Source: an uncultured Burkholderiales bacterium (GTDB lineage: Bacteria > Pseudomonadota > Gammaproteobacteria > Burkholderiales > Burkholderiaceae_C). From it: a DNA stretch of 64,000 nt. Made by a program: the position numbers and the translations under genes. Shown here one piece after another: positions 1 to 9,326 of the stretch. The stretch's first letter is position 1. Every line of letters begins with the position of its first letter. Below the pieces are notes generated by a model. That model did no database searches. It saw only the letters and a list, made by a program, of their open reading frames with translations, and had not been told where the DNA came from. The DNA lies in contig CAITYM010000087.1 in NCBI GenBank assembly GCA_903896615.1, positions 1 through 64,000 on the forward strand, written 5' to 3'.

Positions 1-1
1 A

Positions 2-193
2 AAACAAAGTCGAGCTAAGATCCGCGGACATATTAAAACCGGAAGTCTTAAAGGCGTAATGGGCATTGCTGGCTACTTACCCAATAGCAGTGGCCACACT
101 TTTGTCGTAGTAGCAGTCATAAACCACCCTAATGCAGGTTTGGCTAAACCAGTGTTGGACTCAATCTTGGATTGGGTGGGAGGATTGAAATAG
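2..193 (+). CDS. dacB: D-alanyl-D-alanine carboxypeptidase/endopeptidase (PBP4 family), C-terminal fragment
   Basis: The window opens inside a rightward reading frame whose last 63 codons are visible, ending with TAG at 191-193. The fragment carries HIKTGSL, the KTG box of penicillin-binding serine peptidases, followed by GVMGIAGYLPN and a C-terminal helix. This arrangement is typical of the end of PBP4/DacB, a periplasmic enzyme that trims and cross-cuts peptidoglycan stem peptides. The catalytic SxxK and SxN boxes lie outside the window, so the assignment rests on the KTG box and the tail. It converges on the lipoprotein gene on the other strand with a 37-base gap. Confidence 0.75.
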   Translation, partial: KQSRAKIRGHIKTGSLKGVMGIAGYLPNSSGHTFVVVAVINHPNAGLAKPVLDSILDWVGGLK

Positions 194-230
194 AGTTTAT
201 ATATTACAAGCCTTGTAAAAATCTACGTTG

Positions 231-1331
231 CTACCTCCAACTTGCCAAACTTAGACGTCCAATAATATAGTCAGCCAGCATCCTATTAACTGAAGGGGCA
301 AAGTTTATTTGGTCAGCATATGCATATGTTAAATAGTCAAGTGATGTAATTGAAGTACATTGTGTGGGATTATTATTTGTTATGAATTGAACATTGTGGT
401 GACCAAGCTGGCCTTCACAGAAATAGTTTTCGTTGCTTGTATCTGTAAAACTTGGATTATTGTCTCCGGGATAAAGTAGGGCTACCCCGTATAAAGGATC
501 CACGGCACCCGTGAAGGTTGACACAGTTCCAGTATCGGTTGTCCCTGTAATGACACTTGATTGAGCAGATATGTCCACAACTAGTACCGGATTTTGAGAG
601 ATGCTTCCAAAGTGTTGTTGAATATCAAGTGTTAATTTACATTGAAAATCAGTACATGAGACGTTGTTGTTGTAGAGTGATAGCGATTGAAGCGTTGAAG
701 AATATTGATTATTTGCATATGCATAGGGTGTTCTAGACAAATTTGGAGCTCCAAATACAACAACGTGAGTTGCGCCTTTAGAAATAATCAATTCAACAAG
801 CGACGCCAAATTTGAAGCAGCAGTTGTTACATTGCCCTGTGTTCCTGAAATAGTGTTAGAAAGTATGTCAGCAGTGCCTCCGTTAATAACAACCAAATCT
901 GATGAACTAAAAGATCCGTTGCCGTTTAAAAAAGAATTAATCTGAGCCTGAACAGGAAAAGCAGAAGCACCTGCTGGTTGTGCAGAAGCAGCCACTGCCC
1001 CCATTACCAAGGCGTTACCTTGGCCATATGAGAAAGCGCCAGATGACGGTAAGGCTGTACTGGCTGCTGGGTCAACCGACGTAACCGACGCGAAATTGTA
1101 ATTGGCAACGAATCGTTCGATTAACGTTAATTGTTGGGGGTTTGTGGCATCATTCACAGTGAATCGAGGCGTGCGGACGTCCATAAATGAATCGCCAAAC
1201 GCAATGATCCTCGTTGGAACAAAAGGGTCTAAAACAGATCCGGCGCCACACCCAACAAGTAAGATGACCCAGACGATGGGACTTGCCCAAAAATAATTGC
1301 GCATCTTTTTAACCAACGATTTCAAATACAT
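231..1331 (-). CDS. SGNH/GDSL-hydrolase-like lipoprotein, probably catalytically altered
   Basis: This is a 366-residue protein with a lipoprotein signal: basic N terminus, hydrophobic stretch, then lipobox LLVGC with Cys28 as the likely lipidation site. Residues 44-49 read AFGDSF, the GDSL block I with the nucleophile Ser48. The usual block III G-x-N-D is replaced by GGTAD near residue 153. In the C-terminal block, where the family has D-x-x-H, the sequence reads D-Q-I-N (Asp340, Asn343), so the catalytic His appears to be Asn. The fold is therefore recognisable but esterase activity is doubtful. The gene is last in a leftward run after sua5, with a 37-base gap. It starts at an ATG and I see no frameshift. 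Confidence 0.7.
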   Translation of the reverse strand: MYLKSLVKKMRNYFWASPIVWVILLVGCGAGSVLDPFVPTRIIAFGDSFMDVRTPRFTVNDATNPQQLTLIERFVANYNFASVTSVDPAASTALPSSGAFSYGQGNALVMGAVAASAQPAGASAFPVQAQINSFLNGNGSFSSSDLVVINGGTADILSNTISGTQGNVTTAASNLASLVELIISKGATHVVVFGAPNLSRTPYAYANNQYSSTLQSLSLYNNNVSCTDFQCKLTLDIQQHFGSISQNPVLVVDISAQSSVITGTTDTGTVSTFTGAVDPLYGVALLYPGDNNPSFTDTSNENYFCEGQLGHHNVQFITNNNPTQCTSITSLDYLTYAYADQINFAPSVNRMLADYIIGRLSLASWR

Positions 1332-1368
1332 CCCGTATCTCCAGACAATCCCAGTAGTTTAACGGGGT

Positions 1369-2391
1369 TCAGCCCGCTATGTGGGCCGCGCGTTGTAAAC
1401 GATCCGTAATTCCAGCCCATTCTGAGCTTTGAGGGGGTTTTTCTACCCAAATTTCAGTGATTCCGAGGGTGTCAAAGGCCCTTAATTGGGCAAATAATGC
1501 CCTTGCACACTCCTCTGGAGTGTTTGGCATCAACTCAAATAAGAAATTTTGAGCCAACCCCTCCAAAGTCGGATGAGCCTTTGCCCAGATGGCCAGCTTT
1601 ACGTCCTTATCTTTGAAGCTTGCTAGGGCATTTATTATTTCTTCATTACTCAATAACCGCAAAAGCGCATTCGGTGCGTAATGAGAGTCTAGTGTGCCGG
1701 AAGCCTTTGGAGTACCTGCCTGCGTAGTTGCAGGCTTACCGGACCAATCTGCGCGCGTAAATGCAGGTTGCTTGGCAGCAATGGATATTTGTTCAAGCGT
1801 TAATATGCCGGGGCGCAGGACGACAGGCGCTCCTCTTGTGCAGTCAACAATCGTAGATTCAATTCCTACTTCGCAAGCACCTCCGTCTAATATTAATAAA
1901 GACCCGCCAAATTCATCTAAAACATGTCTCGCTGTGGTTGGACTAACCCGGCCAAAACGGTTTGCACTAGGAGCAGCTAAGCCCCATACTCCTAGCTCTG
2001 AACAACGCTTTAATAATAATTGAGCAACTGGGTGCAAGGGGCAACGCAGCGCAATAGTTCCCGCCCCAGCTGTGCATGCTTGTGCAACGCCCGGTATTTT
2101 TTTTAAAATTAGAGTAAGGGGGCCAGGCCAAAAAGCTTCAATAAGGTAACGTGCAAATAGGGGGACATCGCTTGCAAAATGCTGAAGGGCCCCTTTGTCC
2201 ACCACGTGAGCAATTAGGGGGTGGTCAACAGGGCGCCCTTTGAGTGAGAAAATTTTTAAAGTCGCTTCGTCATTCATTGCATCTGAAGCCAACCCGTAAA
2301 CGGTCTCGGTAGGCAAGCCAATGAGCGCTCCTTTGAGCAAGCTTTGAGCCGCTTGTTCGATTGATTCAGGCGCGCTTGCGTCAATAATCAT
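1369..2391 (-). CDS. sua5: L-threonylcarbamoyladenylate synthase (long, Sua5-type)
   Basis: This 340-residue protein makes threonylcarbamoyl-AMP from threonine, bicarbonate and ATP, the first step of t6A modification of tRNAs reading ANN codons. The N-terminal YrdC domain (about residues 8-200) shows PTETVYGLA, LKGRP, APSANRFGRVSPT and GIESTIVD. The remaining roughly 130 residues correspond to the extra Sua5 domain that short YrdC/TsaC proteins lack. It lies 23 bases downstream of purK in a leftward purE-purK-sua5 run, an arrangement common in Burkholderiales. Confidence 0.92.
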   Translation of the reverse strand: MIIDASAPESIEQAAQSLLKGALIGLPTETVYGLASDAMNDEATLKIFSLKGRPVDHPLIAHVVDKGALQHFASDVPLFARYLIEAFWPGPLTLILKKIPGVAQACTAGAGTIALRCPLHPVAQLLLKRCSELGVWGLAAPSANRFGRVSPTTARHVLDEFGGSLLILDGGACEVGIESTIVDCTRGAPVVLRPGILTLEQISIAAKQPAFTRADWSGKPATTQAGTPKASGTLDSHYAPNALLRLLSNEEIINALASFKDKDVKLAIWAKAHPTLEGLAQNFLFELMPNTPEECARALFAQLRAFDTLGITEIWVEKPPQSSEWAGITDRLQRAAHIAG

Positions 2392-2414
2392 AGTTGTTGC
2401 GAATGAGGTATCTG

Positions 2415-3686
2415 TTACAGGAGCGAGGTCTTTGGACTTGGCCGTTCAAAGTCGGGTAAGGCCAATATATGAGTAATTTCATCTAACGTTTTATAGAGCG
2501 CTTCGATGTCCTTGCTCGTAATGGTGATATGTCCCATTTTGCGCAGCAGGCGGGGCTCTTGTTTGCCGTAAAGATTTAAGTGCACACCCTCAATTGCCAA
2601 AATGGCTGACCAATCAGGCTCTCTCCACTGGGGATGAGTGGGCGCACAAAGCGGATCAAGCCACAGGTCTCCGAGTAGATTAAGCATCAATGCAGGACAT
2701 AACTGGCGGGGACGGGTCAGGGGCAGGTTCGCTAAACAGCGAACTTGTAATTCAAACTGAGATATATCGCATGCCTCTACGCTGTAATGTCCACTATTGT
2801 GGGGGCGCGGCGCGATCTCATTTACAACGAGTTCATAGGCTTGGTCTTTAGAGCTCAGCGCATCTGAGTGAGATTTTTTTAGAACAAAGAACTCCACGCA
2901 AAGTACGCCAACATACTCGAGTTGGCTTGCGATAGCGCTTGCAAACTCAATAACTTGCTCTTCTAGCGCTTGAGGCAAACAACCCGCGTGAACTTGTGTG
3001 AGGGCTAATATGCCGTCTCGGTGAATATTTCGCTGAGGGGGAAGGTGTACGATGTGCCCGGACTCATTTCTTGCCAAAACAATAGAGCATTCAAATTCAA
3101 GCGGTAAAAGCTTCTCTAAAACACAGGGCATTGGTTCATTATCTTCTCCCTGACTTTGCAACTGTTTCCAGGCGGTTTGTAATTCGCCTTGTGTCTTAAC
3201 TCTAATTTGTCCCTTGCCGTCATATCCAAGTCTGGCTGTTTTAAGGATGCCCGGTAAAACATGCCCTGAAACCGTATCCAGATCCTTTTGATCTGTAATG
3301 ACGTGAAAAGGCGCTACAGGCACATTGCAATCAGTGAAGTGCTTTTTCTCGCGGATGCGGTCCTGTGCGATAGAGACAGCGTAGGCGCTGGGATTTACAG
3401 GCAGGTGTGCAGCGAGTTCTTTCAGCACGTGCGCAGGAACATTTTCAAACTCCGTAGTGATTGCATCGCACAAATGAATTAACTCTCTCAATCCTTGCGC
3501 ATTGGCGTAATCTGCGACGACGTGGTGATGGCTTACCAGACCTGCAGGACTTTGTGGATCCGGATCTAATACGACTGTTTGATAGCCCATGCGCTGTGCA
3601 CAGTGAACAAACATCCTTCCCAATTGTCCGCCCCCTAAAACACCGAGAGTTGCGCCAGGCAATAAATTTTTTATAGGTGTATGCAT
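2415..3686 (-). CDS. purK: 5-(carboxyamino)imidazole ribonucleotide synthase
   Basis: PurK is an ATP-grasp enzyme that converts AIR, ATP and bicarbonate into N5-CAIR for de novo purine synthesis. The N terminus has the dinucleotide-like loop LGVLGGGQLGRM. Downstream motifs include GYDGKGQ, VLEKLLPLEFECSIV and the metal/ATP segment ELVVNEIAPRPHNSGHYS. I chose the ATG at 3686 (MHTPIKNLLPG), giving 423 residues. The open frame extends upstream to a TTG at 3803, but those 39 residues lie ahead of the conserved fold and look non-homologous. It follows purE, and its product feeds that enzyme. Confidence 0.93.
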   Translation of the reverse strand: MHTPIKNLLPGATLGVLGGGQLGRMFVHCAQRMGYQTVVLDPDPQSPAGLVSHHHVVADYANAQGLRELIHLCDAITTEFENVPAHVLKELAAHLPVNPSAYAVSIAQDRIREKKHFTDCNVPVAPFHVITDQKDLDTVSGHVLPGILKTARLGYDGKGQIRVKTQGELQTAWKQLQSQGEDNEPMPCVLEKLLPLEFECSIVLARNESGHIVHLPPQRNIHRDGILALTQVHAGCLPQALEEQVIEFASAIASQLEYVGVLCVEFFVLKKSHSDALSSKDQAYELVVNEIAPRPHNSGHYSVEACDISQFELQVRCLANLPLTRPRQLCPALMLNLLGDLWLDPLCAPTHPQWREPDWSAILAIEGVHLNLYGKQEPRLLRKMGHITITSKDIEALYKTLDEITHILALPDFERPSPKTSLL

Positions 3687-3816
3687 TGATCGATAAAGAG
3701 GGGGATTCAATTGAATGGATGAAGAGATGAGTGGATGAGCGGTAACGGGTAGTTCGTATAAAAGGTGTGGGTTATTCTTTAAATTAAAAACCAACGGCAG
3801 CAATGTTCAGTTGAAT

Positions 3817-4305
3817 TCAAGTTGGTAATTTAGATTGCTGTGCGAGTTGAGTTTGATTCAGTCTAAAAGCCAATAGTTTCTTTTGGAGCGCTGGATCAAT
3901 TTGGGAAAGCATAGCCACAGCAAAAAGGGCTGCATTAGCTGCGCCTGCAGCACCGATTGCAAAAGTTGCCACAGGAATACCTTTTGGCATTTGGACAATG
4001 CTGTGCAGTGAGTCAACTCCGTTTAAATGGCGACTGGCCACAGGTACGCCGAGCACGGGGACTGTTGTTTTGGCTGCCAACATACCGGGTAAGTGGGCTG
4101 CACCCCCGGCGCCCGCGATAATCGCTTTTAAACCACGATTTAGAGCATTTTCTGCAAAAGAAAACATATCGTCAGGCATTCTGTGGGCAGATAAGACTTG
4201 CGCCTCAAAGGGGATCTTAAACTCGTGCAGAATGTCGGTAGCATGTTGCATGGTCTCCCAATCAGATTGAGAGCCCATAACCACAGCGATAATTGGTTGA
4301 TTCAT
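3817..4305 (-). CDS. purE: N5-carboxyaminoimidazole ribonucleotide mutase
   Basis: This 162-residue class I PurE shifts the carboxyl group of N5-CAIR to give CAIR in purine biosynthesis. Recognisable motifs are VMGSQSDWETM at the N terminus, the catalytic-loop sequence LSAHRMPDDM, IAGAGGAAHLPGM and GVPV. Length is normal for the bacterial octameric enzyme. It is first in the leftward purE-purK-sua5 group and is divergent from the thioredoxin-TPR gene (99 bases between start codons), so that gap should hold both promoters. Confidence 0.95.
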   Translation of the reverse strand: MNQPIIAVVMGSQSDWETMQHATDILHEFKIPFEAQVLSAHRMPDDMFSFAENALNRGLKAIIAGAGGAAHLPGMLAAKTTVPVLGVPVASRHLNGVDSLHSIVQMPKGIPVATFAIGAAGAANAALFAVAMLSQIDPALQKKLLAFRLNQTQLAQQSKLPT

Positions 4306-4404
4306 AATAAGATTGCGCAGGGCAGATTAGGTATTGGACAGTTATAGATTTTGGCTGCGTGCTACAGGTATTGATTTTAAGGTTTGAAAGATCGAGTATT
4401 ACCC

Positions 4405-5361
4405 ATGATTGATGTAACAGAAGAAAATTTTGAGTCAGATGTTATTGCGAAATCCGCAAAAACGCCAGTTTTGGTAGATTTTTGGGCTCCTTGGTGCGGG
4501 CCTTGTAAGTCTTTGGGGCCAATCCTCGAAAAGCTTGAAGTTGAATATGGAGGTCGCTTTCAGCTTGTAAAAATAAATTCAGATGATGAGCAGCAATTGG
4601 CTGCAGCGTTTGGTATTCGAAGCATCCCAACCTGTGTGCTAATGAAGGATGGACGCCCTCTAGACGGATTTATGGGTGCTTTGCCAGAGTCAAAGCTGAA
4701 AGAATTTTTAGACAAACACCTCCCCAGCGAAACAGACTTGGTGGTTCAAGAAGATATCGAACAGGCTGAAGAGTTGTTAGAGGAGGGCGATACAGACGCC
4801 GCACTCGCCAAATTACAAGAAGCGTTAGCCATCAATCCAGCCAATGATGACGCGCGCTTTGATTATGTAAAACTTTTGATCTCGGTTGGTGAGTTAGAGG
4901 CAGCGCAAAATGCTTTAGCACCAGCAATGGCTCAAATACCGTTGCAAATTCGCTTTGACGCCCTGAACCATTGGCTAGAGGCATTGAGCTTTGCAACCAC
5001 AGACGAACGCGGGGGGTGGAGCGCGGAGCAGTTTGATGAGTTGATCGATAAGAACAAAAGAGACTTTGATTCACGGCTTGCTAAAGCACGCGTGTTTATT
5101 GCTGCAGGCGAGATGACTCTAGCGATGGATGAACTCTTAGAGATCGTGATGCGCGATAAAACGTGGCAAAACGAAATAGCTCGAAAAACCTATGTCTCTA
5201 TTTTGGAGCTCATGAGCCCTGCTAAGAGTAAAAGCACAGACGCTATGAGTAACAAAACTGCAGGCGGCATTGAGTTAACGGGCAACAGCGCCGCCGCAAG
5301 TGATCCTCAAGCTGAGTTGGTCTCTAAGTACAGGAGAAAATTGAGTATGGCGTTAAATTAA
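4405..5361 (+). CDS. Thioredoxin-domain co-chaperone with TPR-like tail (YbbN/CnoX family)
   Basis: This 318-residue protein has an N-terminal thioredoxin domain (residues 1 to about 108) with the complete active site WCGPC (Cys31, Cys34) and cis-Pro segment IRSIPTCV. The C-terminal half is helical and TPR-like (LEEGDTDAALAKLQEALAINP). This is the architecture of YbbN/CnoX, a holdase that hands substrates to chaperones. Escherichia coli YbbN lacks the classic CxxC, so this copy may be redox-active. I chose ATG 4405; an in-frame TTG 21 bases upstream is less likely. It converges on purC with only 6 bases between stop codons. Confidence 0.85.
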   Translation: MIDVTEENFESDVIAKSAKTPVLVDFWAPWCGPCKSLGPILEKLEVEYGGRFQLVKINSDDEQQLAAAFGIRSIPTCVLMKDGRPLDGFMGALPESKLKEFLDKHLPSETDLVVQEDIEQAEELLEEGDTDAALAKLQEALAINPANDDARFDYVKLLISVGELEAAQNALAPAMAQIPLQIRFDALNHWLEALSFATTDERGGWSAEQFDELIDKNKRDFDSRLAKARVFIAAGEMTLAMDELLEIVMRDKTWQNEIARKTYVSILELMSPAKSKSTDAMSNKTAGGIELTGNSAAASDPQAELVSKYRRKLSMALN

Positions 5362-5367
5362 AGGGCA

Positions 5368-6279
5368 TCAAACGGTGGACAGGCGTATCCATGCCTCTTT
5401 GTATTTCTCAGCAGTTTTTTGAATCACATCACTGGGCAATCTGGGTGCCGGAGGAGTTTTAGTCCAATGTGCGCCGTTAATTAAAACGCTTTCTAACCAA
5501 TCTCGCAAGAACTGTTTGTCAAAGCTGGGTGGGTTTGATCCCTCTTTGTACTGTTCTGCTGGCCAATACCTTGATGAGTCAGGCGTTAATATTTCATCCA
5601 TTAAAACCAGCGTACCTTGTGCATCCAGACCAAACTCAAACTTTGTGTCGGCAATAATAATTCCTGACTTTGCGGCTATTTCACTTGCAGCTAAATAAAG
5701 TTTGATGCTGTAGTCGCGTACTTTTTCTGCAAGCTCTAGCCCAATTGTTTTCACGACCTGATCAAATGTAATGTTCTCATCGTGTTCGCCCATTTCCGCT
5801 TTTGCTGCGGGCGTAAAGATGGGTTCATTTAATTTGGAAGCATTTTTAAGATTGGGGGGAAGAGCTACGCCGCAAACACTTTGATTTTGCTTGTACTCAG
5901 ACCAACCACTACCCGCCAAATAACCGCGGACGACAGCTTCAATCGGTAAGGGTTTGAGACGTTTTACAACCATCGATCGGTTTAATACTTGGTCACGCTC
6001 TTGCACAGAAACAACATGCGTGGGATCTTCGCCAGTTAGATGGTTGGGGCAAATATCAAGTCCATTGGGTCCGAGTTTGTTAAACCAAAAAAGAGCCATC
6101 TGAGTTAACAACTCACCCTTGCCCGGTATGGGCTCGTTCATAATCACATCGTAGGCACTGATCCTATCGCTTGCAACCATTAATATGCGGTCTTGGCCCA
6201 CCGCATAGTTATCCCTGACCTTTCCTCTTGCAAGCAATGCAAGTGAGTGCAGTTCGGAAGTATGAAGTGCTTTAGACAT
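5368..6279 (-). CDS. purC: Phosphoribosylaminoimidazole-succinocarboxamide synthase
   Basis: SAICAR synthase condenses CAIR with aspartate using ATP in purine biosynthesis. The 303-residue sequence has [29 protein letters not shown] and [20 protein letters not shown], all diagnostic. The length fits the longer bacterial/yeast-type enzyme rather than the roughly 240-residue short type. It lies 98 bases downstream of fba in the leftward pyk-fba-purC run. Confidence 0.95.
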   Translation of the reverse strand: MSKALHTSELHSLALLARGKVRDNYAVGQDRILMVASDRISAYDVIMNEPIPGKGELLTQMALFWFNKLGPNGLDICPNHLTGEDPTHVVSVQERDQVLNRSMVVKRLKPLPIEAVVRGYLAGSGWSEYKQNQSVCGVALPPNLKNASKLNEPIFTPAAKAEMGEHDENITFDQVVKTIGLELAEKVRDYSIKLYLAASEIAAKSGIIIADTKFEFGLDAQGTLVLMDEILTPDSSRYWPAEQYKEGSNPPSFDKQFLRDWLESVLINGAHWTKTPPAPRLPSDVIQKTAEKYKEAWIRLSTV

Positions 6280-6377
6280 TTAATATTAAAACGATAAAGT
6301 GGCTATTGCTAAGGGCCTAAGTGGATAAGGGTGGTATTTATTGACGAGCGTATCGAGTATCGAGTAGATAACGAAGA

Positions 6378-7442
6378 TTATTGGACCACTGGAGCTAGGC
6401 GACCGCTAGCATATAAAGATGCAATACTTGTGAGCGTTTGTCCTTTGATTTTTCCACCTTGCCCTTCACAGCCAAATTCAATATAGCGTTGTTTGCACAA
6501 TTGCTTGGCTGCCTCGCGAGCTGGTTTGAGGTAGTCTCTTGGATCAAATTTTTCTGGATTTTTATTTAAATACTCGCGAATAGCTGCTGTCATAGCAAGA
6601 CGAATATCCGTATCAATATTAATTTTTCTGACTCCGTATTTAATCGCATGCTGTATTTCTTCAACAGGCACGCCGTAAGTTTCTTTCATATTGCCCCCAA
6701 ATTCACGGATTTTGGCTAAATAGTTTTGCGGGACAGAAGAGGAGCCGTGCATGACGAGGTGGGTATTGGGGATACGTCGATTAATTTCCTTGATGCGGTC
6801 AATCGCCAAAATGTCACCAGTCGGTTTGCGAGAAAATTTATAAGCGCCGTGACTTGTGCCAATGGCAATGGCCAGTGCATCAAGTTGCGTTTTCTTGACA
6901 AAGTCTGCGGCTTGTTCGGGGTCTGTCAAAAGTTGTTCACGAGTCATAGTTGCATCTGTGCCGTGACCGTCCTCTTTGTCGCCTTTCATTGTCTCTAAGC
7001 TACCCAGACACCCCAATTCACCCTCAACACTAACGCCAAGCTTATGGGCCATCGCAACCACTTTTTGCGTAACTTCGATGTTGTACTCGTAGCTTGCAAT
7101 GGTTTTTCCGTCCCCCATGAGAGATCCGTCCATCATCACTGAGCTAAACCCAAGAGCAATAGCGCCTGAACAAACTTCGGGGTTTTGCCCGTGGTCTTGA
7201 TGCATCACTACAGGAATGTGTGGGTATGACTCAACGGCCGCTTGAATTAGATGCTTCAAAAACCCTTCTCCAGCATATTTGCGAGCACCTGCGCTTGCTT
7301 GCATAATGACGGGAGCCCCTGTTTCCTCTGCCGCCTCCATGATGGCTTGTACTTGTTCTAAGTTATTTACGTTGAACGCTGGAATACCGTAAGAATTTTC
7401 TGCGGCGTGGTCCAAGAGTTCACGAAGAGATACGAGTGGCAT
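6378..7442 (-). CDS. fba: Class II fructose-bisphosphate aldolase
   Basis: This is a 354-residue zinc-dependent aldolase interconverting fructose-1,6-bisphosphate with DHAP and glyceraldehyde-3-phosphate. The metal-site and phosphate-site motifs [28 protein letters not shown] and KINIDTDIR are all present. The length matches the betaproteobacterial CbbA-like subgroup. It sits between pyk and purC, on the same strand as both. A direct ATCGAGT repeat lies just downstream of its stop, with no clear terminator. Confidence 0.95.
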   Translation of the reverse strand: MPLVSLRELLDHAAENSYGIPAFNVNNLEQVQAIMEAAEETGAPVIMQASAGARKYAGEGFLKHLIQAAVESYPHIPVVMHQDHGQNPEVCSGAIALGFSSVMMDGSLMGDGKTIASYEYNIEVTQKVVAMAHKLGVSVEGELGCLGSLETMKGDKEDGHGTDATMTREQLLTDPEQAADFVKKTQLDALAIAIGTSHGAYKFSRKPTGDILAIDRIKEINRRIPNTHLVMHGSSSVPQNYLAKIREFGGNMKETYGVPVEEIQHAIKYGVRKINIDTDIRLAMTAAIREYLNKNPEKFDPRDYLKPAREAAKQLCKQRYIEFGCEGQGGKIKGQTLTSIASLYASGRLAPVVQ

Positions 7443-7541
7443 AGTATTTCAGGGGTAAAGTTGTTTTAACGCTTGTGTCTGAATAAACGCAAGTTCATGA
7501 GACTGTTATTTTACAAGACAGTAGATGAGAATTTCGATGAG

Positions 7542-7560
7542 CAGGTGCAAAAGCCACCTG
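7542..7560 (-). repeat. Hairpin just 3' of pyk
   Basis: CAGGTG (7542-7547) and CACCTG (7555-7560) form a 6-base-pair stem with a 7-base loop, seven bases past the pyk stop codon. No T-run follows on the pyk strand, so this is not a convincing intrinsic terminator. It could stabilise the 3' end of pyk mRNA or contribute to processing between pyk and fba. Confidence 0.35.
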
Positions 7561-7566
7561 ACGTAG

Positions 7567-9003
7567 CTACGAGACCATGCTAATTTTTAGCATATTGGTG
7601 CCCCCCGGAGAACCCATGGGCTCACCACAGGTAATTGCATATACGTCGCCAGGCTGAACGATTTTTTGAGCTTTTAAATGTTTCTCAGCTTGAATTAAAG
7701 CAGTGTCTCTGTCGTGACTTGTGTCCAGCAAAATTGCATCTACATTCCTGTAGAGTGCCATCTTTCTTTGCGTGCTGAGCTTATGGGTTAGAGCGTAAAT
7801 AGGGATATGAATTTTATGGCGACTCATCCAAAGAGGGGTGGACCCTGAGTCGGTCAACGCAACGAGTGCTTTTGCACCTAGATGATGCGCTGTAAACAAG
7901 GCCCCCAGCGCAATAGTTTGATCAATACGGGTGAAGGTTTTGCCTAGAAAATCACTGTCAAGTTCCACCAACTCCGCTGCCTCTGCGGCAACGCAAATTT
8001 GAGCCATTTGTTGAACGGTTTCCAAAGGGAAACTGCCCGCTGCGGTCTCTGCGCTCAACATAACGGCGTCTGTGCCGTCCAGCACCGCATTAGCAACATC
8101 GCTCACCTCTGCGCGGGTTGGGGAAGGGTTTGTGATCATGCTCTCCATCATTTGAGTCGCTGTAATGACCAGTTTGTCAGCGTCCCGGGCAAGTTTGATC
8201 ATGCGCTTTTGAAGAGCGGGCACTGCCGCGTTCCCGACCTCAACAGCCAAGTCCCCCCTTGCAACCATAATGCCGTCACTGGCCGCCAATATCTCCTCCA
8301 AATTTGGAATGGCCTCAGCCCTCTCAATCTTTGCGATTAGACCGGGCTTGTGCTTAAAAGGGGCAGCGGCAACGTATGCCAGTTGCCGTGCCATTTCCAT
8401 GTCGGACGCGGTTTTTGGAAAACTCACAGCAATATAGTCTGCTTGAAAGCTCATTGCCGTTTTTATGTCCTCCATATCCTTTGCGGTTAGTGCTGCAGCA
8501 CTGAGCCCACCGCCTTGCTTATTGATGCCCTTGTTATTCGAGAGTTTCCCCCCTGTCACCACTTTGGTGTGTATTTGCTCGCCAACGACTTTATCAACCC
8601 TAAGCACAATCATTCCGTCGTTGAGTAGCAATACGTCTTCTTTGCGAACATCTTGGGGGAGCTCTTTGTAGTCAAGCCCCACGCCAGTCATGTCCCCTAA
8701 TTCTTGCCTAGATGCATCTAGGATAAAAGACGCTCCAGGGTTGAGCACGATAGAGCCGTCAGCAAATTTGCCGACCCGAATTTTAGGCCCTTGAAGGTCA
8801 GCCATTATGGCGACTTCGATACCTGTTTTTATGGATAGGTCTCTTACCTTTTTAGCGAGTTCAATATGGTCTTGTGCTTTGCCATGACTGAAATTTAAAC
8901 GAACTACGTTAACGCCGGAGAGAATCATTTGCTCTAGTATTTCAGAGCTATTAGAGGCGGGTCCCAAAGTGGCCACAATCTTCGTGGCGCGGCGTGTAAT
9001 CAT
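7567..9003 (-). CDS. pyk: Pyruvate kinase
   Basis: This 478-residue glycolytic enzyme transfers phosphate from PEP to ADP. Motifs are NFSHG, the ADIQGPKIR-like MADLQGPKIRVG, the catalytic region MVARGDLAVEVG, and the signature MITNPSPTRAEVSDVANAVLDG. The C-terminal regulatory domain ends with GSPGGTNMLKI. It begins at ATG 9003 with an AAGGAA ribosome-binding site, behind a small hairpin at 9021-9040. It is divergent from the desaturase gene and first in a leftward pyk-fba-purC run. Confidence 0.95.
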   Translation of the reverse strand: MITRRATKIVATLGPASNSSEILEQMILSGVNVVRLNFSHGKAQDHIELAKKVRDLSIKTGIEVAIMADLQGPKIRVGKFADGSIVLNPGASFILDASRQELGDMTGVGLDYKELPQDVRKEDVLLLNDGMIVLRVDKVVGEQIHTKVVTGGKLSNNKGINKQGGGLSAAALTAKDMEDIKTAMSFQADYIAVSFPKTASDMEMARQLAYVAAAPFKHKPGLIAKIERAEAIPNLEEILAASDGIMVARGDLAVEVGNAAVPALQKRMIKLARDADKLVITATQMMESMITNPSPTRAEVSDVANAVLDGTDAVMLSAETAAGSFPLETVQQMAQICVAAEAAELVELDSDFLGKTFTRIDQTIALGALFTAHHLGAKALVALTDSGSTPLWMSRHKIHIPIYALTHKLSTQRKMALYRNVDAILLDTSHDRDTALIQAEKHLKAQKIVQPGDVYAITCGEPMGSPGGTNMLKISMVS

Positions 9004-9020
9004 GTGTAGTTTCCTTGCGT

Positions 9021-9040
9021 GATTGAGTTATTTCTCAATC
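9021..9040 (-). promoter_or_regulatory. 5'-leader hairpin of pyk
   Basis: GATTGAG (9021-9027) and CTCAATC (9034-9040) make a perfect 7-bp stem with a 6-base loop. It sits about 18 bases upstream of the pyk start codon, abutting the AAGGAA ribosome-binding site. It could be an mRNA leader structure affecting translation or a DNA operator; the sequence alone does not decide. Confidence 0.35.
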
Positions 9041-9252
9041 TTGTAAAAAGCAGATAAGATTTTTCAGATTTTCACACGAAAAACCCAGATACGTGCAAGG
9101 GTAAATGTTGACTCACTGCCACTTGAGGGGGCTTGACAGAGTAAGTCAAAACCCCTTGAAATAAGGTTTGAATTGATACGCACTGCTTAATGGAACTACA
9201 AAAAACAAGACTATTGACGCAAATCAGACAAATTAAAGAATGGGATAGGTAC

Positions 9253-9271
9253 AATTGAAGTTCATTTTTAA
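9253..9271 (+). repeat. AATTGAARTTCATTTTTAA element, copy 1
   Basis: The sequence AATTGAAGTTCATTTTTAA lies 55 bases upstream of the desaturase start. It differs at one position from the copy upstream of topB (23311-23329) and shares its first 16 positions, with one difference, with the copy upstream of the cfa-like gene (39692-39707). The core TGAAGTTCA is a TGAANTTCA palindrome. All copies lie between genes. Confidence 0.5.
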
Positions 9272-9326
9272 ACAGTTAGTGCATGAGGCATTGCTACGTT
9301 TAATAAAACCGCATTAGAGAAATGAA

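Larger units (their letters stand above)
9004..9326. other. Divergent pyk/desaturase intergenic region with several dyads
   Basis: This 323-base gap holds no convincing coding frame or RNA gene. It contains a 7-bp hairpin next to pyk (9021-9040). It also contains an inverted repeat TTGAC-N7-GTCAA in the middle. Near the desaturase end is a copy of the AATTGAARTTCATTTTTAA element (9253-9271), which also occurs upstream of topB and of the cfa-like gene. Promoters for pyk and the desaturase must lie here, but I could not pick a -35/-10 pair with good spacing. Confidence 0.6.

Noticed and set aside
196..216. TTACAAGCCTTGTAA dyad between dacB and the lipoprotein gene as a terminator
   Set aside because: The stem is AT-rich with a 3-base loop and lacks a proper T-run; termination is not convincing.
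312..324. GCATATGCATATG palindromic repeat
   Set aside because: It lies within the GDSL-like lipoprotein coding sequence, where alternating Ala-Tyr codons explain it.
3687..3803. N-terminal extension of purK to a TTG codon
   Set aside because: The extra 39 residues precede the conserved nucleotide-binding fold and the start is non-ATG without a ribosome-binding site.
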